A stretch of 64,000 bases of DNA from Stercorarius parasiticus (lineage: Eukaryota > Chordata > Aves > Charadriiformes > Stercorariidae). The stretch lies in the NCBI GenBank assembly GCA_013396915.1, contig VWZL01000529.1:186001-250000 (forward strand). Reading direction: 5' to 3'. The notes beneath the pieces are model-generated. The model did not search any database. It was not told the DNA's origin and was given only the letters and a program-made list of their open reading frames with translations. Numbering within the stretch: position 1 is the first letter of the stretch; each line of letters starts with the position of its first letter. A program made the position numbers and the translations under genes. Positions 23,801-36,900 of this stretch are shown in pieces.

Positions 23801-24123
23801 TAGTGGTAGCAAAGGCACCAGAACTGTTCGAATGTAGAGGGTGACAAGAATTTCATCCACACCTTCAAATGCAAAAGTTAATTGTAAAAGTTATGGCTTG
23901 CTGTTCCCTCTCTGGGGCTGAATGCTGGGAACGTTCTTGTGCCTTCTAAATCATCGGAGCTGGTCTGCTCTGCAGTCCCCTGTCATGGGAAAAAAAGCAT
24001 GAAACAGTTTTAGCCTCTTCCTGAAAATACTTAACTCCTTACATGTGTTGCCTGCCATTATTTACATCTATTTTTAGAGATTTAATGGAAATTTTAGGTA
24101 TTTTATATTTAAATTTGCGTCCT

Positions 24124-24131
24124 GTCGCGAC
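24124..24131. other. Palindrome GTCGCGAC
   Basis: A perfect 8-bp palindrome with two CpG in an otherwise CpG-poor, AT-rich setting. No function is known from sequence alone. Confidence 0.5.
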
Positions 24132-27100
24132 TGCTTGCTGCGTGCCAGGATGACGCTCCACCGGCATGGAGAGGAGACAGCAAAATGAGGGTGGGCAAGG
24201 TGGGCTGCAAGGGGAGAGGGAGCTTCCACTGCACCGGGATGCTTTGTGAGCTACTAAGAGGTACGATGCACTCACAGGAATTTAAGGAGGAAAACATGTT
24301 AATGAAGGTGTCTTTTCAGACTGTTGATTTTTGCTTTACATTGTGAGTGAGCAAGGATACAGTTTTGATTTGAAATGCACTTCTGAGTTGTCACTTAAAG
24401 GATATATAACTAAAGACTTAAAAGCAGCTTGGTAGATGCTTGATAGATCTTATGAAGTGGGCCATCGAGGGGAGGACTCTACTCAGTGCCAGGAACTTCA
24501 CCCGGCCACTCTAGCCCATTTTACTGACACCACGGCTGGATCACCTATAAAGCGTATTTGCACCCTAAAACCCTCAAAAATTTTTTTCTTTTTTTTTTTT
24601 TTCCTAGGGCTACAATTTTAACTGACAAACTTTATTGTGACTTGAAAAAGCTTCGATGTGCGGTAAGTTCAGAAGTTCTATTCATTTTCCATGAGGCACA
24701 TTTACATTTACTGTCAACATCTCCAGAGCTGGCAAATGTTCCAAGTCAAGGAGTTACCAGAAAGCAATGAAAAAACTTGGATGGTGATGGTTATTTCTTT
24801 CTATTCATATGCACATTGCATGTGTTTATGCTAAAACAGACATTCAACTCCATACTTCCGTAATAACGTAGAATGTTGATAATGAAGGTAGAACTTTACG
24901 ACAAATAGAACTTGTCAGACATTTCCAATATTTCAGTAAAAATGTTGGTGAGCACCAAAGGAGATTTTCTTCTTGGCATGAGAGAGAAAGGAAGTCTCTC
25001 ATCCTGATTCATTGGCATTGTTTGACCTTGGCATAAGGAAGAAACACAAAATGCTATTGCATGTTGTTCCTCAGGAGGCAGGAATAGAGAACTTGAGATC
25101 ACTGACAAAATGTTGGCTTCCCAACACGTTAGTATGCGTATAAAGAAGAATTACCTTTGCTTTTTTGCCTCATGTTCTTAGTCTGATTTCAAACCTGTTC
25201 ATGAGACCTAAGCTGCCTGATGTTGTTTGGATGCTGTCTTCCACTGCTAATACAAAGACCAAGTGGACTGACGACAATGTTTCAACGGGGTAACTGCTCA
25301 TATTCTTCAATGTATCAGGGGAATAACACTGAAGTGATAACAATACAGAATTTAAATACAGCATATCTGCTTTACAAACGGTAATCCTCCCAAGACTTTA
25401 TTGACATGATCAGACTTTCTTTAAAACATCCCATGTGGAAAATTTATTCTTGCCTTGATCACATCTTAAAGTGCCTGATTCTTCCAAAATACACATAGAG
25501 GTTTTCAGAGAATAAGGTCAATAAAAATGGACTCCAGATAGGAAATACCGTTTCTTTGAAGAAGGTATGAATCAAAAAATTACCACCATCCTCTTTCATT
25601 TTAGAAATCTATTTCACCACATTGTCAAAGGAATTGTCTTTTCTCATTGTGACAGATAGAGAAGATGAAAATCGTCAAACTCTTTTTGCTTGGAATTTGG
25701 AAGGCTGATAGCAGTGATTGTTCCCAGTTTTTCTCAAAGCTTGGCTGCATACTTTCGACAAGCAGTTCACACAACGATGCATTTCAACAGATCACCCACT
25801 TGCTTTCTAGTTTCATTTAAAATAAGAAAACTTTCAATTCCATTGAGTGTCTCTTTCAGACCCAGTTGAGACAAAAAGGGAGGTGTTTTTTTTTTATATT
25901 GCCTGCTGGTGAAAAGAAACACCAGGACTTTAAAAACAGGTAGTGATTCTTTGAAAAGGGGAAAACATGGGCAGTTCTACCAGGACTGAATCAAAGCACT
26001 CTGTGAAACAGGCTGCCAGACCCCTGTGCTGATGGGGAATTAGCCTCTCACCCCTTGTCTATTAGTAAAAGGAAGAGTTAAGAAAGTAAAATGGAGATCA
26101 CACCACGGGTCTTTTCTTTGCCTTACAACGGTAAGGAGGAAGGGGTGACGCCATTCTCTTCAGCCAGCCGAGTGTCCTGGCGATAACTTGTGGTAATCCT
26201 GAATGCTTGGCTTCTGTGATCTCTAGCGCTTACCCTGCAGCTTGTGTGTCTGCAGCCAGCCCGCAGACAGGGCTGCCTTGTCACGGCAGAGGACCTGGAG
26301 CCATTCAGAAGTGGATCTCTAGGAAGTATGTACAGGTGTTGTAAAGAGAAAAATCTAATTTACAAAGTTATTTGTATCTGACAAATCTCGTAACGGTGGA
26401 CCAGTCTGACTCATTTTCTTATTTCCATGTGCTGTTAAGAAGGTGTGATATTTGGTCTGCATACTACTGCTGGTGGAATTTCCCCGCCCCGCTATTTGCT
26501 GGGAAGAATCTTCTTATTTCTAGCAGCATTAAAACAAGAAAACAAACAAAATGCTTCTGCTGCATTGGAACTCTGTATTTTCAGAGTTACATCTTATAAA
26601 AAGCAGACTCTGGCCAGAGTCTCTTTAGAGGATAAAGAAACCAAAAATTAACACCACCGCTCCCCAACAGAAATACCTTTTCTTCTTGGCACTGATTTAA
26701 AGTATGGAGGTTAAATATGTACCTCCAAAGAAATCGCTCTGTAGGCATTGTAAAGGAACTGAGAAGTAATGCCAAGTATTTCTGAAGTTCCCGCAGAGTC
26801 TTCATACCAGGAGGACAACAATGGACGCAAAGGAAAGCTCAGTAGAGCTTGTCACACCCGGAACCGCTGAATGTAGGTTTATAGTAGAAATAGTTCAGTC
26901 TGCTAAGAAGCTTTCAGGTTGATTTTCAAAAAAAAGAAGATAGAAAAGGAAAAAAAAAAGATTATTTGCTGTTGCCTGAGAACTTCACATTGATCACACT
27001 TGTTGATTTTCCTTTTCTTTTTTAATGTATTTTAATTTACTGAAAATAATCTTTATATTCTCAAGATACAGCTAAGTCAGAAGAACTCTTCAAGCTTTTT

Positions 27101-29704
27101 AATTAGTTAGAACTTGAATTGGTAATTAATTATATTTTCAAAGATTCCTCCCATACTTTTATTGATCTGCACAATGTCTGCACTTCGAGTTACAGCCTTG
27201 GCTGCTACAAGAAGCCTAGTGATGGAGATACACAGCTCATTTCCATATTCTGAGGTGGCCTCTGTCCTCCTTTGCTTGGTTTCCCATCGAAGGAAAAATA
27301 CATCGGAGAAAAGCATCACAGAACTTCTGCATAAAGGAGTTTCATCTAAGGAATTTCCTTTTCTTTGTCTGCAAACTAGATTGAGAAAAAGAGGCAGCTC
27401 TTGAACTCATATTGTTGAACATGCAGAGAGGCCAAGACCACATTTTTCACTCTGCTGACCCGACAGTTTCTTCAGCCAGCAACAATATGCACCCACTAAC
27501 CCAGGAAAGAAGGGAACAGGAAAGAACTGCACCCCTAAAATATGTAAGTCCCTGTTAAACAGAATCCTCGCAGGAACTTCCATGAAGTCAATGCCACTGC
27601 AGTTTTCTCACCAGCCGTGCTCCTCCTGTTGAAAAAACATGGATCTTCATATTAGAAACTCTGACTTGATATGCAGATAAAGACTAACCATCTGTGATTC
27701 TTTCTGATGCTTCATGCTACCTTGAAATGCAGAACTTCAGGAATACAAGTATAATTCTCTCGGCTATCAGTAGAGTCAGCAGTAGGGATAAATACTACAT
27801 TAGATTTGATTTACACTGCATCTTGGAGAAAAGGAAGTAATGCAGAGTTTCTTGTAGCCAGTTATTATGCTGTTATTTTAAGATGAGTGCAGTTAAACTT
27901 GCAAATAGTTTTCTTTTTTCTTTTTAGAACTACAGCTTTAAGTTGCAGAAGTTCTGCATGCCTGTAAAATGGTCTACCAAGGTCCTGTTTAAAGTATGAG
28001 GCATTTGTTTCACCCTCGATAAATGATTTTATTAGGAGAGCCAGCTGTACCAATACTACTTTCCTAAAAACACAGCTTAATCAGAAATACATCATTAAAG
28101 GAAAAAGATAATTTTCTAAAGTACTTTCCAAATTGTTCTTCTAAAGTAATTAAATTACTTCAGAATTTACTGTTACAAGCCAGTAAAATTGTTTGCCATG
28201 AAACCTAACAAGACATTTTAAAAATATAGACTACAATGAAAGATTGGAGAACCAATTAGATGCAAGACCAAAAATCCTCTCTAGCTGTATTAGTATAGAT
28301 TTTCTACAGAAATTCAAAACATAACTCATAGAGTTGATGACTGAAGAGGACTAAAATTTGAAGCGAGTTGAACAAGTTGGTTTCCACCCTAGGTTAGGGT
28401 TTTCCCTAGAGCCAGCATACTAGAAAGGTGCAGAACAGTTGAAATGGTACCACCTGGATTGCAAAGGTCAGTCACCCACAGCAGATCACATCTTACACAG
28501 CAGCTCCTGTATAGCAGCAGAAATACCCTTGGGAAGCAACCTATGATCCCTCTGCCAAGTCCTGGCCTGGAGTGCCTGCCGGTGCTGTAAGGAAACAGGA
28601 ACTTGTCCACTTCAGCTGTGACCTTTTGAACCATCCAGAACCCCTGGTGACAATTCCTGCCCCTTGTGTTCTTGTTCCAGCTAATAAGTGAGTCAAAGAG
28701 GATGTGAATGGGTACATAGTTCTCAATATGTATGCTATATGACAATTTAGGCTCATTAGTCCGTATGTAATTATGTCTAATTTCACATCACTTCTGAACT
28801 TGGTCCATTAAGAAAACTTAAACTAGTATAACTTATGTTCTCTGAGACAGCAACAAGCTGACCTTAAATGAACTGAATGTGAAATTGCCCAGTGATTGGT
28901 TTTTCAATTTAATTATTTTTACTTTAGAAGTTAAATTTAAATGTGGCACTTTGCAGTCCATTGAATCTAGGTCAAATAGATAGGGTATTAATAATAACCA
29001 GTCCTGTGTGCAATCTAGGGGTTATATTTAGCAGTAAATTCAGTTTGCAAAATCCTGCAAAGCTTGGGTTTCATGTAAGTAGCCATCTCCCACAAGACAA
29101 AGGCAGAGTTTTCCAGACTTCTGTAGATACTTGAATTCATCCAGGGCTCTTCCTCTTCAGCTCGCTTCCCTCCCCTGTACCGATTCTGGGCATCATGAGC
29201 ACAGAAAGAAGTACAGGGTTTCTAGACGGTGATTCTCCTTATCCTTGTTTAATCAGTTTTCTTCCTACCCCCAAAGAAATTGAGCGAGCGAGGGAGGCTC
29301 TGCTCTCTGCCCCACATAAGGATAACTTCAAATAAAGACCTAGGGATCCGAGAAGGAAGCAGGATCCCGGGCTGACCCAGCCAGAAGGCAGCTGAGCTAA
29401 AAGGCATTGGGTAACATCCAGTCCAGCTAAACCACCTCAAAAGGTAAAAATCAAAACACTAGGCCTTGCAGGAATGGTAACTCAATGAAAATGTTTTGGC
29501 TTGTGTGAGCTGGAACAAAACAACAAATTTGGAAACATGCGATTTATTTGTTCACTGGAGTCAACTGGCTTTTCTGAAAGATACTAGAAGCTTTGGTGAC
29601 ACTGTTCTTTTTTACTGCAACGTCCTCCCTGTAATTTGCTCATCAATGATATTTAAGAAAATGAAGGGGTGAAGCTCTCCCTGCCTTTGGCTCTTGTGAA
29701 TCAC

Positions 29705-29830
29705 CTGGCCGGTGCCGGGCAACCCACAACCAGATCTGCAGAGCCGGCAGCGACTGGCTACGGGACGCAGGTGCTGCCCGGCTGTGTCCGGAGTCCGGTG
29801 TTTTTCCCACCTTGGCACACCTTTCGGGTG
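29705..29830. promoter_or_regulatory. Small CpG-dense patch
   Basis: About ten CpG in roughly 125 bases, several inside CCGG, while the flanks are almost CpG-free. It is too small for a classical CpG island. It could be an unmethylated regulatory element, a distal promoter, or the remains of a GC-rich repeat. Confidence 0.35.
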
Positions 29831-30496
29831 CTGGGTTTAGTCCCCCCCATGCACACAGCAAGCCCCACGGTCCCTGACCATCTATAAGAATTCAGGGCAG
29901 GTTTATTTCTGCACTTGACAGTTTTTCGTATCAGGGATCTGATTAACAGCCCTGGTGAACGCCTGTAATTTATTCGAGCTTCTGGTCCAGATGGTTTAAA
30001 AAAAAAGAAATCCCCTTTGCAGTAAATGGATGTAGAAATGGTGAGCTGGACGAGTGACAGCACATAGAAAGGGGCAGTAAGAGCTTGATCAGTAGAAACA
30101 GCATTTAGCATTTTTGTTGAAAAACTAAACATTTAGGGAGGGAGAGATGGAGGATGAAGAGTTACATTTGCTTTGAAAAAGAAATTGCTCCACAATCATC
30201 TACTGTGGGGGGTGTGTGTGTTAATGTTTTTTAAGTGGAACCCTGGAATAAATGAGTATGTCCTATCTGATCCCTCTTCAATTCATGCTTTTTTTTCATC
30301 TTGCAGACATCGTGGAATTGAGAGCTCCGATGGCTTGTTCAAAAGCCAGGGAGAAAGACATTGTTCCAGGCGTGTTGATGAACACTGTAAATCCGAGCAG
30401 ACTTTCGAGTAACTCTTAGCGAAATCAAAGGTAAGCTGACATCAACCACTCACAGTGCAAATGTTTGGAGCTTGCTGTTTGCATCTTGTAGATATA

Positions 30497-30895
30497 ATCA
30501 TAGAATCATAGAATTATAGAATGGTTCGGGTTAGAAGGGACCTTAAAGATCACCTAGTTCCAACCCTCTGCCCTGGGCAGGGACACCTCCCACTAGACCA
30601 GGCTGCTCAAAGCCCCATCCAGCCTGGCCTTGAACACTTCCAGGGATGGGGCAGCCACAGCTTCCCTGGGCAACCTGTTCCAGTGGCTCACCACCCTCGC
30701 AGTAAAGAATTTCTTCCTAACATCTAATCTAAATCTCCCCTCTTTCAGTTTAAAACCGCTACCCCTCATCCTATTGCTCTGCTCCCTGGTAAGGGTCCCT
30801 CCCCATCTTTCCTGTAGCCCCCTTCAGGTACTGGAAGGCTGCTATAAGGTCTCCCCGGCACCTTCTCTTCTCCAGACTGAACAACCCCAACTGCA
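30497..30895 (-). mobile_element. CR1 LINE 3' end, antisense
   Basis: The + strand begins ATCATAGAATCATAGAATTA, followed by GGGACCTTAAAGATCACCTA. It continues through the reverse complement of the last ORF2 codons (TCCAGCCTGGCCTTGAA..., CAGTGGCTCACCACCCTCGC). The right end fades after TCCAGACTGAACAACCCCAA. It is about 400 bp, truncated at its 5' end, from a different CR1 subfamily than the 51.0/58.1 kb pair. Confidence 0.95.
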
Positions 30896-33312
30896 AAAGT
30901 CTAGCTAAACAGAGAAGGGCATGGGGAAATCAGAAGTGTGGTCTTCTTAATACTGTGTCGATTTCCTGGCAGCTAATGAGAATTTATCTTTTTTTTCCCC
31001 TCCCAGAATTCCCACACACTTCATTAAGTGGAGGGCAGTGGTGCTGGTGTGCGTTTCGATGACACCTAGTGGCAAAATGGGAATAATGCGCCAGAAATAG
31101 AAGGCACATATGGGTGATACCAATGTTGTTGGAACTAAAGGAAAATGAGATCCAGGGGGAGCATAATGTGAACTAGAGGCTGACAGCAAGAGTGGAAAAT
31201 AATAGGTTATGAATGAAATGGAGAAACTTAACAACATTATTTTAAGAAGCAAAACCAGCTCTGATAAATGTGTTCCATATCTTTATAAAGTGTTCCATAC
31301 AGAGGAGCTGTAATGGGCTCTATGGGATCAGTTACTGTCTATTTAAAAACAACTGTAAACAGCCATAAGATAAGATTAATTAGTTTAGTTCAGTAAAGTC
31401 GTCTCCTTGGATACCATTCAAGTGACTTCCACCGTTGTTCAAGTGAAGTAAGCGGGAATACAAGCTTTGGGGTTAGTGTTCCACATAAACATTTGTCAAG
31501 TGAATTTGATGTGGAAAAATCTCTTTTCAGAGCAGAAGCTTTGAGGTTTGCCTCTAACCACCTTGCAGCAGGGGAGGGGAAGGGGGCAGAGGAAGGGGAC
31601 CGCTGCCACAGCAGCAGGGCAAGAAGCTACAAGCCACCGCAGGGAGCTTCGGTGAGCTGCGGGTGGGCTGTTTGAGGATGTTACCCATATATTCCTTTTA
31701 TTGCCAAGGTGGATCTGTGAGGCTGTTGAAGTGAAATACCAGCGTCCCTGTTCTCGGGTACAACCCCTGAGAAAGCCTTTTCACTGAAGAAAAGGGTTTA
31801 ATGCTTTTTGTTTTCTTTCGTCCTTCATACTCCTCCCATACCTTGCAGTTGCGTTCCTTAGAGAAGTCTGCCACCACTGTCACAGACTGCAAAATGCTCC
31901 AGGTCTCCACCCCACCTCACACAACAATTTCTTTCGCTCTAAAGGTTTTCCAGACCTTGCTTTAGCTGGTTTGTGTCTCCTGCTACTTTTGTGTGCTGTC
32001 TCCTGTTTGCTTTATGAAAACAGGCCTGAAACCACCTAAGAAGCTTCAGTTTAGTTTCTAGTTCCCATATGTCGTCTGCTAATAGATGGTATAGATAGGG
32101 AGATGTGTACACAGAAAAGGAGGCTGTTGTAACCCTGCCATTCATATTACCCTCCTCCTCTCCCACTGTGTGCCATGTAATGGAAGCGCTGGGCTGCATT
32201 CAACCTGCTGCAGTTATTGCTGAGGGCACAACTGAATTAACAGTTTGAGATTCCTCAGTCAGTTGAACATTCATTTTCAAAATGTAATAACTTCTACTTT
32301 GCGGAGAAGCAGTGAAATTAAATTGTTTTTTTTTCTCTTTGTTTTAAATCGCTGAAAATTTCATGGCTGGCTCCTCTTCCCCCATTCCATATTTTCTGTT
32401 ACCTTAATTTGCATGTTGGGCTGGTTTGTTTGGGGTTTTTTTTTCTAGAAGATAAAGACTCTTCCTCTAGATTATGGGTCTCTGAGTTGAAATATTCAAT
32501 TATCTGAGGGCACCAGTATTAATGACTTGCACACGGTGACACACACAGCTCCATTTTCCTATCAGAATGTCCTCATTTTCACTTTGTAATATCACAGTTA
32601 GAGGTCAGCAGCTACTTCAGTTTCAGGACTCTAAGCTATAAAAGAAAGTAAGCAGGAAACTTTCAAACACTTCCCTCCTCCAACAACCTCTCAGTAATTT
32701 TTCTCCTGTTGGAACAATATCCCAAACTTTAAAAGCCCAGTCTGGGTCTTTTTTGTCTCATTTAAATTTTTTCCAAAGGTTGAATAACATATCAGTCCTG
32801 CTTATGTGGGGTTTTTTTTCTAATTATAGGATTGAAATAGGTCAAGCAAAAAAAAAATGGTGAAGAGGAAATAAAATACCGGTATTCTCACAATACGCAA
32901 GTGAAGTCCGTATCCAAATCCTAGCTAAAGGGAGAGTTAGGTATTCATTCTTACAAGTCAGGAGAGAATTATGTATTTCCAACTTAAGTTATATACAGGG
33001 CCAATACCTTATCAAGACTCAATGACAGCAGTCCTAGATTTTAGCTCCCTCTTCTATGAGATAAATGAGAGCTGCTGTCTCATAGATATGCTTGCCCTCA
33101 GGATTGAACTAGCTACTTACACACCAGGAAGTGGTGCAGCCCCCCAGTTCAGACCTGCTGCCGCTCGCTACTGGAGCTGTAAGACCAGTGATTTGCCCAG
33201 TATGGGCCAAGGGGAGGGTGCAGCCCTTGCCAGACCCTACACAACGTCTGCTTGCATGTCAAGTTTGTAAAAGGCTGCGGCAGAAAAGAATAAAACAACC
33301 TGTTCTTCATGC
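30896..33312. other. Intergenic sequence
   Basis: I see no gene or clear repeat here. Only short chance frames and T-runs (near 32.33, 32.44 and 32.81 kb) are present. Confidence 0.5.
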
Positions 33313-33431
33313 TGGCTGAGGCTAGCAGAGGAGGCAATGAGCTTAAATTTGAGGAAGGAAGATTTAAATTAGATGTTAGGAAAAAATTCTCATGGTTTGG
33401 GTGAGTAAGCATTGGCACAGATTGCCTGGGC
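33313..33431 (+). mobile_element. Old CR1 LINE fragment
   Basis: A degraded sense fragment: GAGGCAATGAGCTTAAATTT, then TTAAATTAGATGTTAGGAAA, then CATTGGCACAGATTGCC. These match, in order, the CR1 3' coding blocks that read GCAATGG...TTAGATATTAGGAA...CACTGGCACAGGCTGCC in younger copies. Its 3' tail is not recognisable. Boundaries are approximate. Confidence 0.75.
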
Positions 33432-33689
33432 TTTGTTCTTAAAACCTACAACAGAGGGAGATTTCACAACCTCTCAGCAAACTTTTGCCAAAAATGACTC
33501 ACTGCAGAGTAATGTGTTGGCTGATACCTTGAGATCCCTCGCCGCTCTAGATTTTAATAGTCTGTATATGCACAGTTCATTGATTTGCTGGTTTGTTCAA
33601 TCACTTGACATCTTAGCCCCAGTAATTACTTCAAAAGTCCTATATCGGCTGCTGGTATGGTTGCATTACAGAGTGCTTTGATGCATTTT

Positions 33690-33920
33690 TACTAATTGGC
33701 TGCTTCTGTATTATTATTCAGTGCGCGTTAACTTTTAGCCTGACTCATAGAGAACACTTCAACTCCAAGTGCCAAACAATAATTAATGCTGTAAAAAATA
33801 CACTGCAGCAAAAAGTAGAAACTGAGAGCGACGAGTGAAATATTTCCTGCTCTTTTCCCCAGAAGGCTCCGATGTGAAAGATTTTTGCATTATCAACTAC
33901 TCACGTATCAACGGGGGCTT
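33690..33920. promoter_or_regulatory. Candidate conserved noncoding element (motif-based guess)
   Basis: No repeat and no coding frame, but dense homeodomain-like AT cores: ACTAATTGG, and CAATAATTAATGC near 33777. A GCGCGTTAAC sequence and scattered CpG are also present. The texture resembles vertebrate developmental enhancers. Conservation cannot be judged from one genome. Confidence 0.3.
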
Positions 33921-36900
33921 GTGGCCATCCTGTTAGATCAATGCATTTCCATCAAGGATTCACTTTTTCCTGGAAAATCCCAGTAATTCAAGACTTCAAA
34001 GTACCAGAGCTAATACCCACAGCTGTGAAGTGCTTTCCCCAGACTGACAGTCTGGCAGGGCCACCAACCTCTTTGCAGCCTTTCTGTTCCTATTCCTGCC
34101 GCAGACCCGGCAGTGCAGAATTGATGTGGGGTTACAGATAGTGACCGCTGAGGGCAGCTCTTGGCTTAGAGGGACAGCTTGTTAACTGAAAAGAAGACGT
34201 TACACTGATATCAAAAGTCATCTTTATTTCGTCTCCAGAAAAGATGAGAACAGCTGTCTAGCTGATGCTGTGAAAATGTGTCAGGAAAGACGCTGGGGCA
34301 CAGTTTTAAGAAACTCAGTCCCACTTTCCCACTACCTCTAAATTAATAAAGACCCCGAGATGTCCCCATTGCTCATTTTGCAGCTGCCAGAAGGGTTTGT
34401 CACAAATACATTTTTCAGCCTCAGTCCCAGGTCTGTCTGATGGATTGGGAAACATAAATTGGGAAATAAATATTTATGATGTATAGTCACTGGGATTCTT
34501 TTATTTATAGATTGTTCAGTGCAGATGCCTATCATGATAGTAGAAGTAAAACTGAGCTAGGTTTCAGCATTCATGATTCATTCGCTATGGAAGGCTTATA
34601 TCATCAGTCCACTAAATGGAATGGTTCTGAACTAAATCGTGAAGTCTTTATAAGTGTCAGTCTCACAAAGAAAAGAAATTTATGTTATGCATTTTTTGCA
34701 TCTACCGAAAAAGCTATCTTGAGCACAGGGGACTTACTAACCATCCCTTGAATACCAACAGCAAAGCTTAGAATAGCTGACACTAGAAGAGTAGCTACTG
34801 GAGCTGACATATTTCTAAGATGACCACGGGGTTCAACAGCGATTCCCGCTTATCTGTATACCAAAAGGTTTTCAAAAGTCACTTGCACTTTGCAAAACAC
34901 AGTGTCTGTCACAGATACAGTGAAACTGTTGTGCTAGGCAAGAGGAGTTGACAGTTGATTAAAAACATCCTCTGCCTGACACTTCACTTTTTGGAAACCC
35001 CGGGTGCGTATTTTTAATGCGAATTAACTTTGAAGAGAAATAGTCATATCTGGCCATCAGAACCGAACCTTACAGTCTCTAGCTCTGCAACTCTCCTCTT
35101 CATGGGCAATGATTGCAGGTAAAATATCTTCAGGTAAGGAGATGGCTCTGTCAGCCTGCAACAAAGCATTTCAGCCTCTCCTCCAAGGTCAAAAGACTGC
35201 TACTTTGGATCTACCGACGTGAGCCAATCTTAAGCAGACAGGAAATGTAGTGTCTTAAGTTGAACACAAATAAAATAAGAAAATAGTTGAAAATACTTTA
35301 GATGCCAACCTAGCAAGCTTTCTTGCTTTTAATGTACTTCTGTGTGAGGCTCAAGCATCCATTTTCAGCTTTTATACACTAGGCCAGATCACTCCTCAAT
35401 CTCCCCCCCCAGTATTTCTTACTAGTATTTGTATTTCAGGTGGTCTTAGTCAGCAACCAGACCTCCACTGCACTCACTAGTGCTTGCACACAGAAAAGCC
35501 TGCAGCTTAGACATATGACAAATAAATTGATGTAAGAAACTACTTTTGGGCCTCTGGAGGAAAATGGACAGAAGAATAGAGGATAATAGATAACAATAGA
35601 AATGGCACTCCGTGTAACTACTGTACTATGACCGCATTTCTTCCACAGAAAGATCTGCCTGCTTTTTCCCATCCAGCTTTTGGGAATAAGTGTCCTTTCT
35701 ACGTCTTCTGGAGTAATCAAATCTTATCATCACTTTTGCTTAGTTGAAATTGGTGCCTCTTGCTCTTAGTTGCCATTCACTCTTGCTCTTCTTCCGTAAT
35801 TGTTCAGGTTACTTTAACATACAGCAGTCGCCTTTTGGCATTTACCATTTTCTTTATTTTTGATTTCTGAAGAGGCTCTTTCACCTTTCAAGACTGGAAT
35901 TAGGCTTCAAAATCAGATTGATCTCAATAGTTGGTTTTATGAAGAACAGATGCTCTGTTCCCTTGTCACCTCTCCAAATGGCCCTTCGCTTACAGGTGGC
36001 AGCTTTCATTTACAGGTACCAGGGTGGAATAGTTTTCCATCAAGAACATCATTACCTCTAAAGAGGGATCCTTACTAAGCGAGGTTGAGCTTCCCCATTT
36101 GTATAATGCATATTTGATGAATAGTTGAATGAGTTGTGCTTCTTTGCGTTGAACTGACATGAGATCTCTTACATTTCACCCAGGCACGTTGCCTATGGCA
36201 GAATAATGGTTTGATCAGTATAGTGTCCTTCATAGCCAGTAGTGGTATGGTGTCTGCTTGCTTTTTGTGGTTTTTATCTTGTGGCACTGCCGAAGAAAAG
36301 CAGGAAAGTTACCACTCAGGCCTGAGGAGAAAAAAATAACCCTGCCTAATCAACCCTCAAGTTTCTGGTGCTTTCATTTCATCTTTGAGAGTATTATTCA
36401 CTCTGACCATGATCAGATTGAAAATGCACAGAAGTAGCAACAATATTTACTACAAGGATCATTTGAACAGAGGGTTAAAAAGCAGGACGTTATTGACTTG
36501 TTATTTCTTTATCAGTATTGACTTGTCTGGTTTGGTGTCAGCTCAATATAGAGAGGAAGAAGTGATTCTAGTCTTAAAGAATTTTTGCAAACTGAAACTT
36601 AACATGGGCATTTCTGTGGATGGACCCCTGCCTGAGCCTCTGCATCATAGCAAAAGTGCATTCCTGTAGACTTCTGGCTTGAAGTGCAGTCGTGGCTGGT
36701 TAGAATTAAAACAAGATATCTGATAATACTGCTTATACGTGTCCTTATGCTGGTTCTTTGGGAAGTATTTATATGGGGTTTGGTCCAAGGCAAGCTGTTT
36801 GGACACATCTCTCATGATAATTCACATGCAATTTCCCTTTTCTTGATTTAATGAAGTTGAAATCACACCACTGTTGTTGAATGTATATACTTCCTGGGTA

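Larger units (their letters stand above)
20816..30496. other. Long intergenic stretch with no recognised gene
   Basis: Nearly 9.7 kb in which I see no coding exon, RNA gene or clear transposon. Local features are a C-rich/A-rich segment near 22.5 kb, a T-run near 24.59 kb, the palindrome GTCGCGAC at 24124-24131 and a CpG-dense patch at 29705-29830. Open frames here are short and lack domain signatures. Confidence 0.55.

Noticed and set aside
25160..25900. Possible DNA-transposon remnant
   Set aside because: Some minus-strand peptide pieces look protein-like, but no hAT, mariner or piggyBac motif or terminal inverted repeat could be identified.
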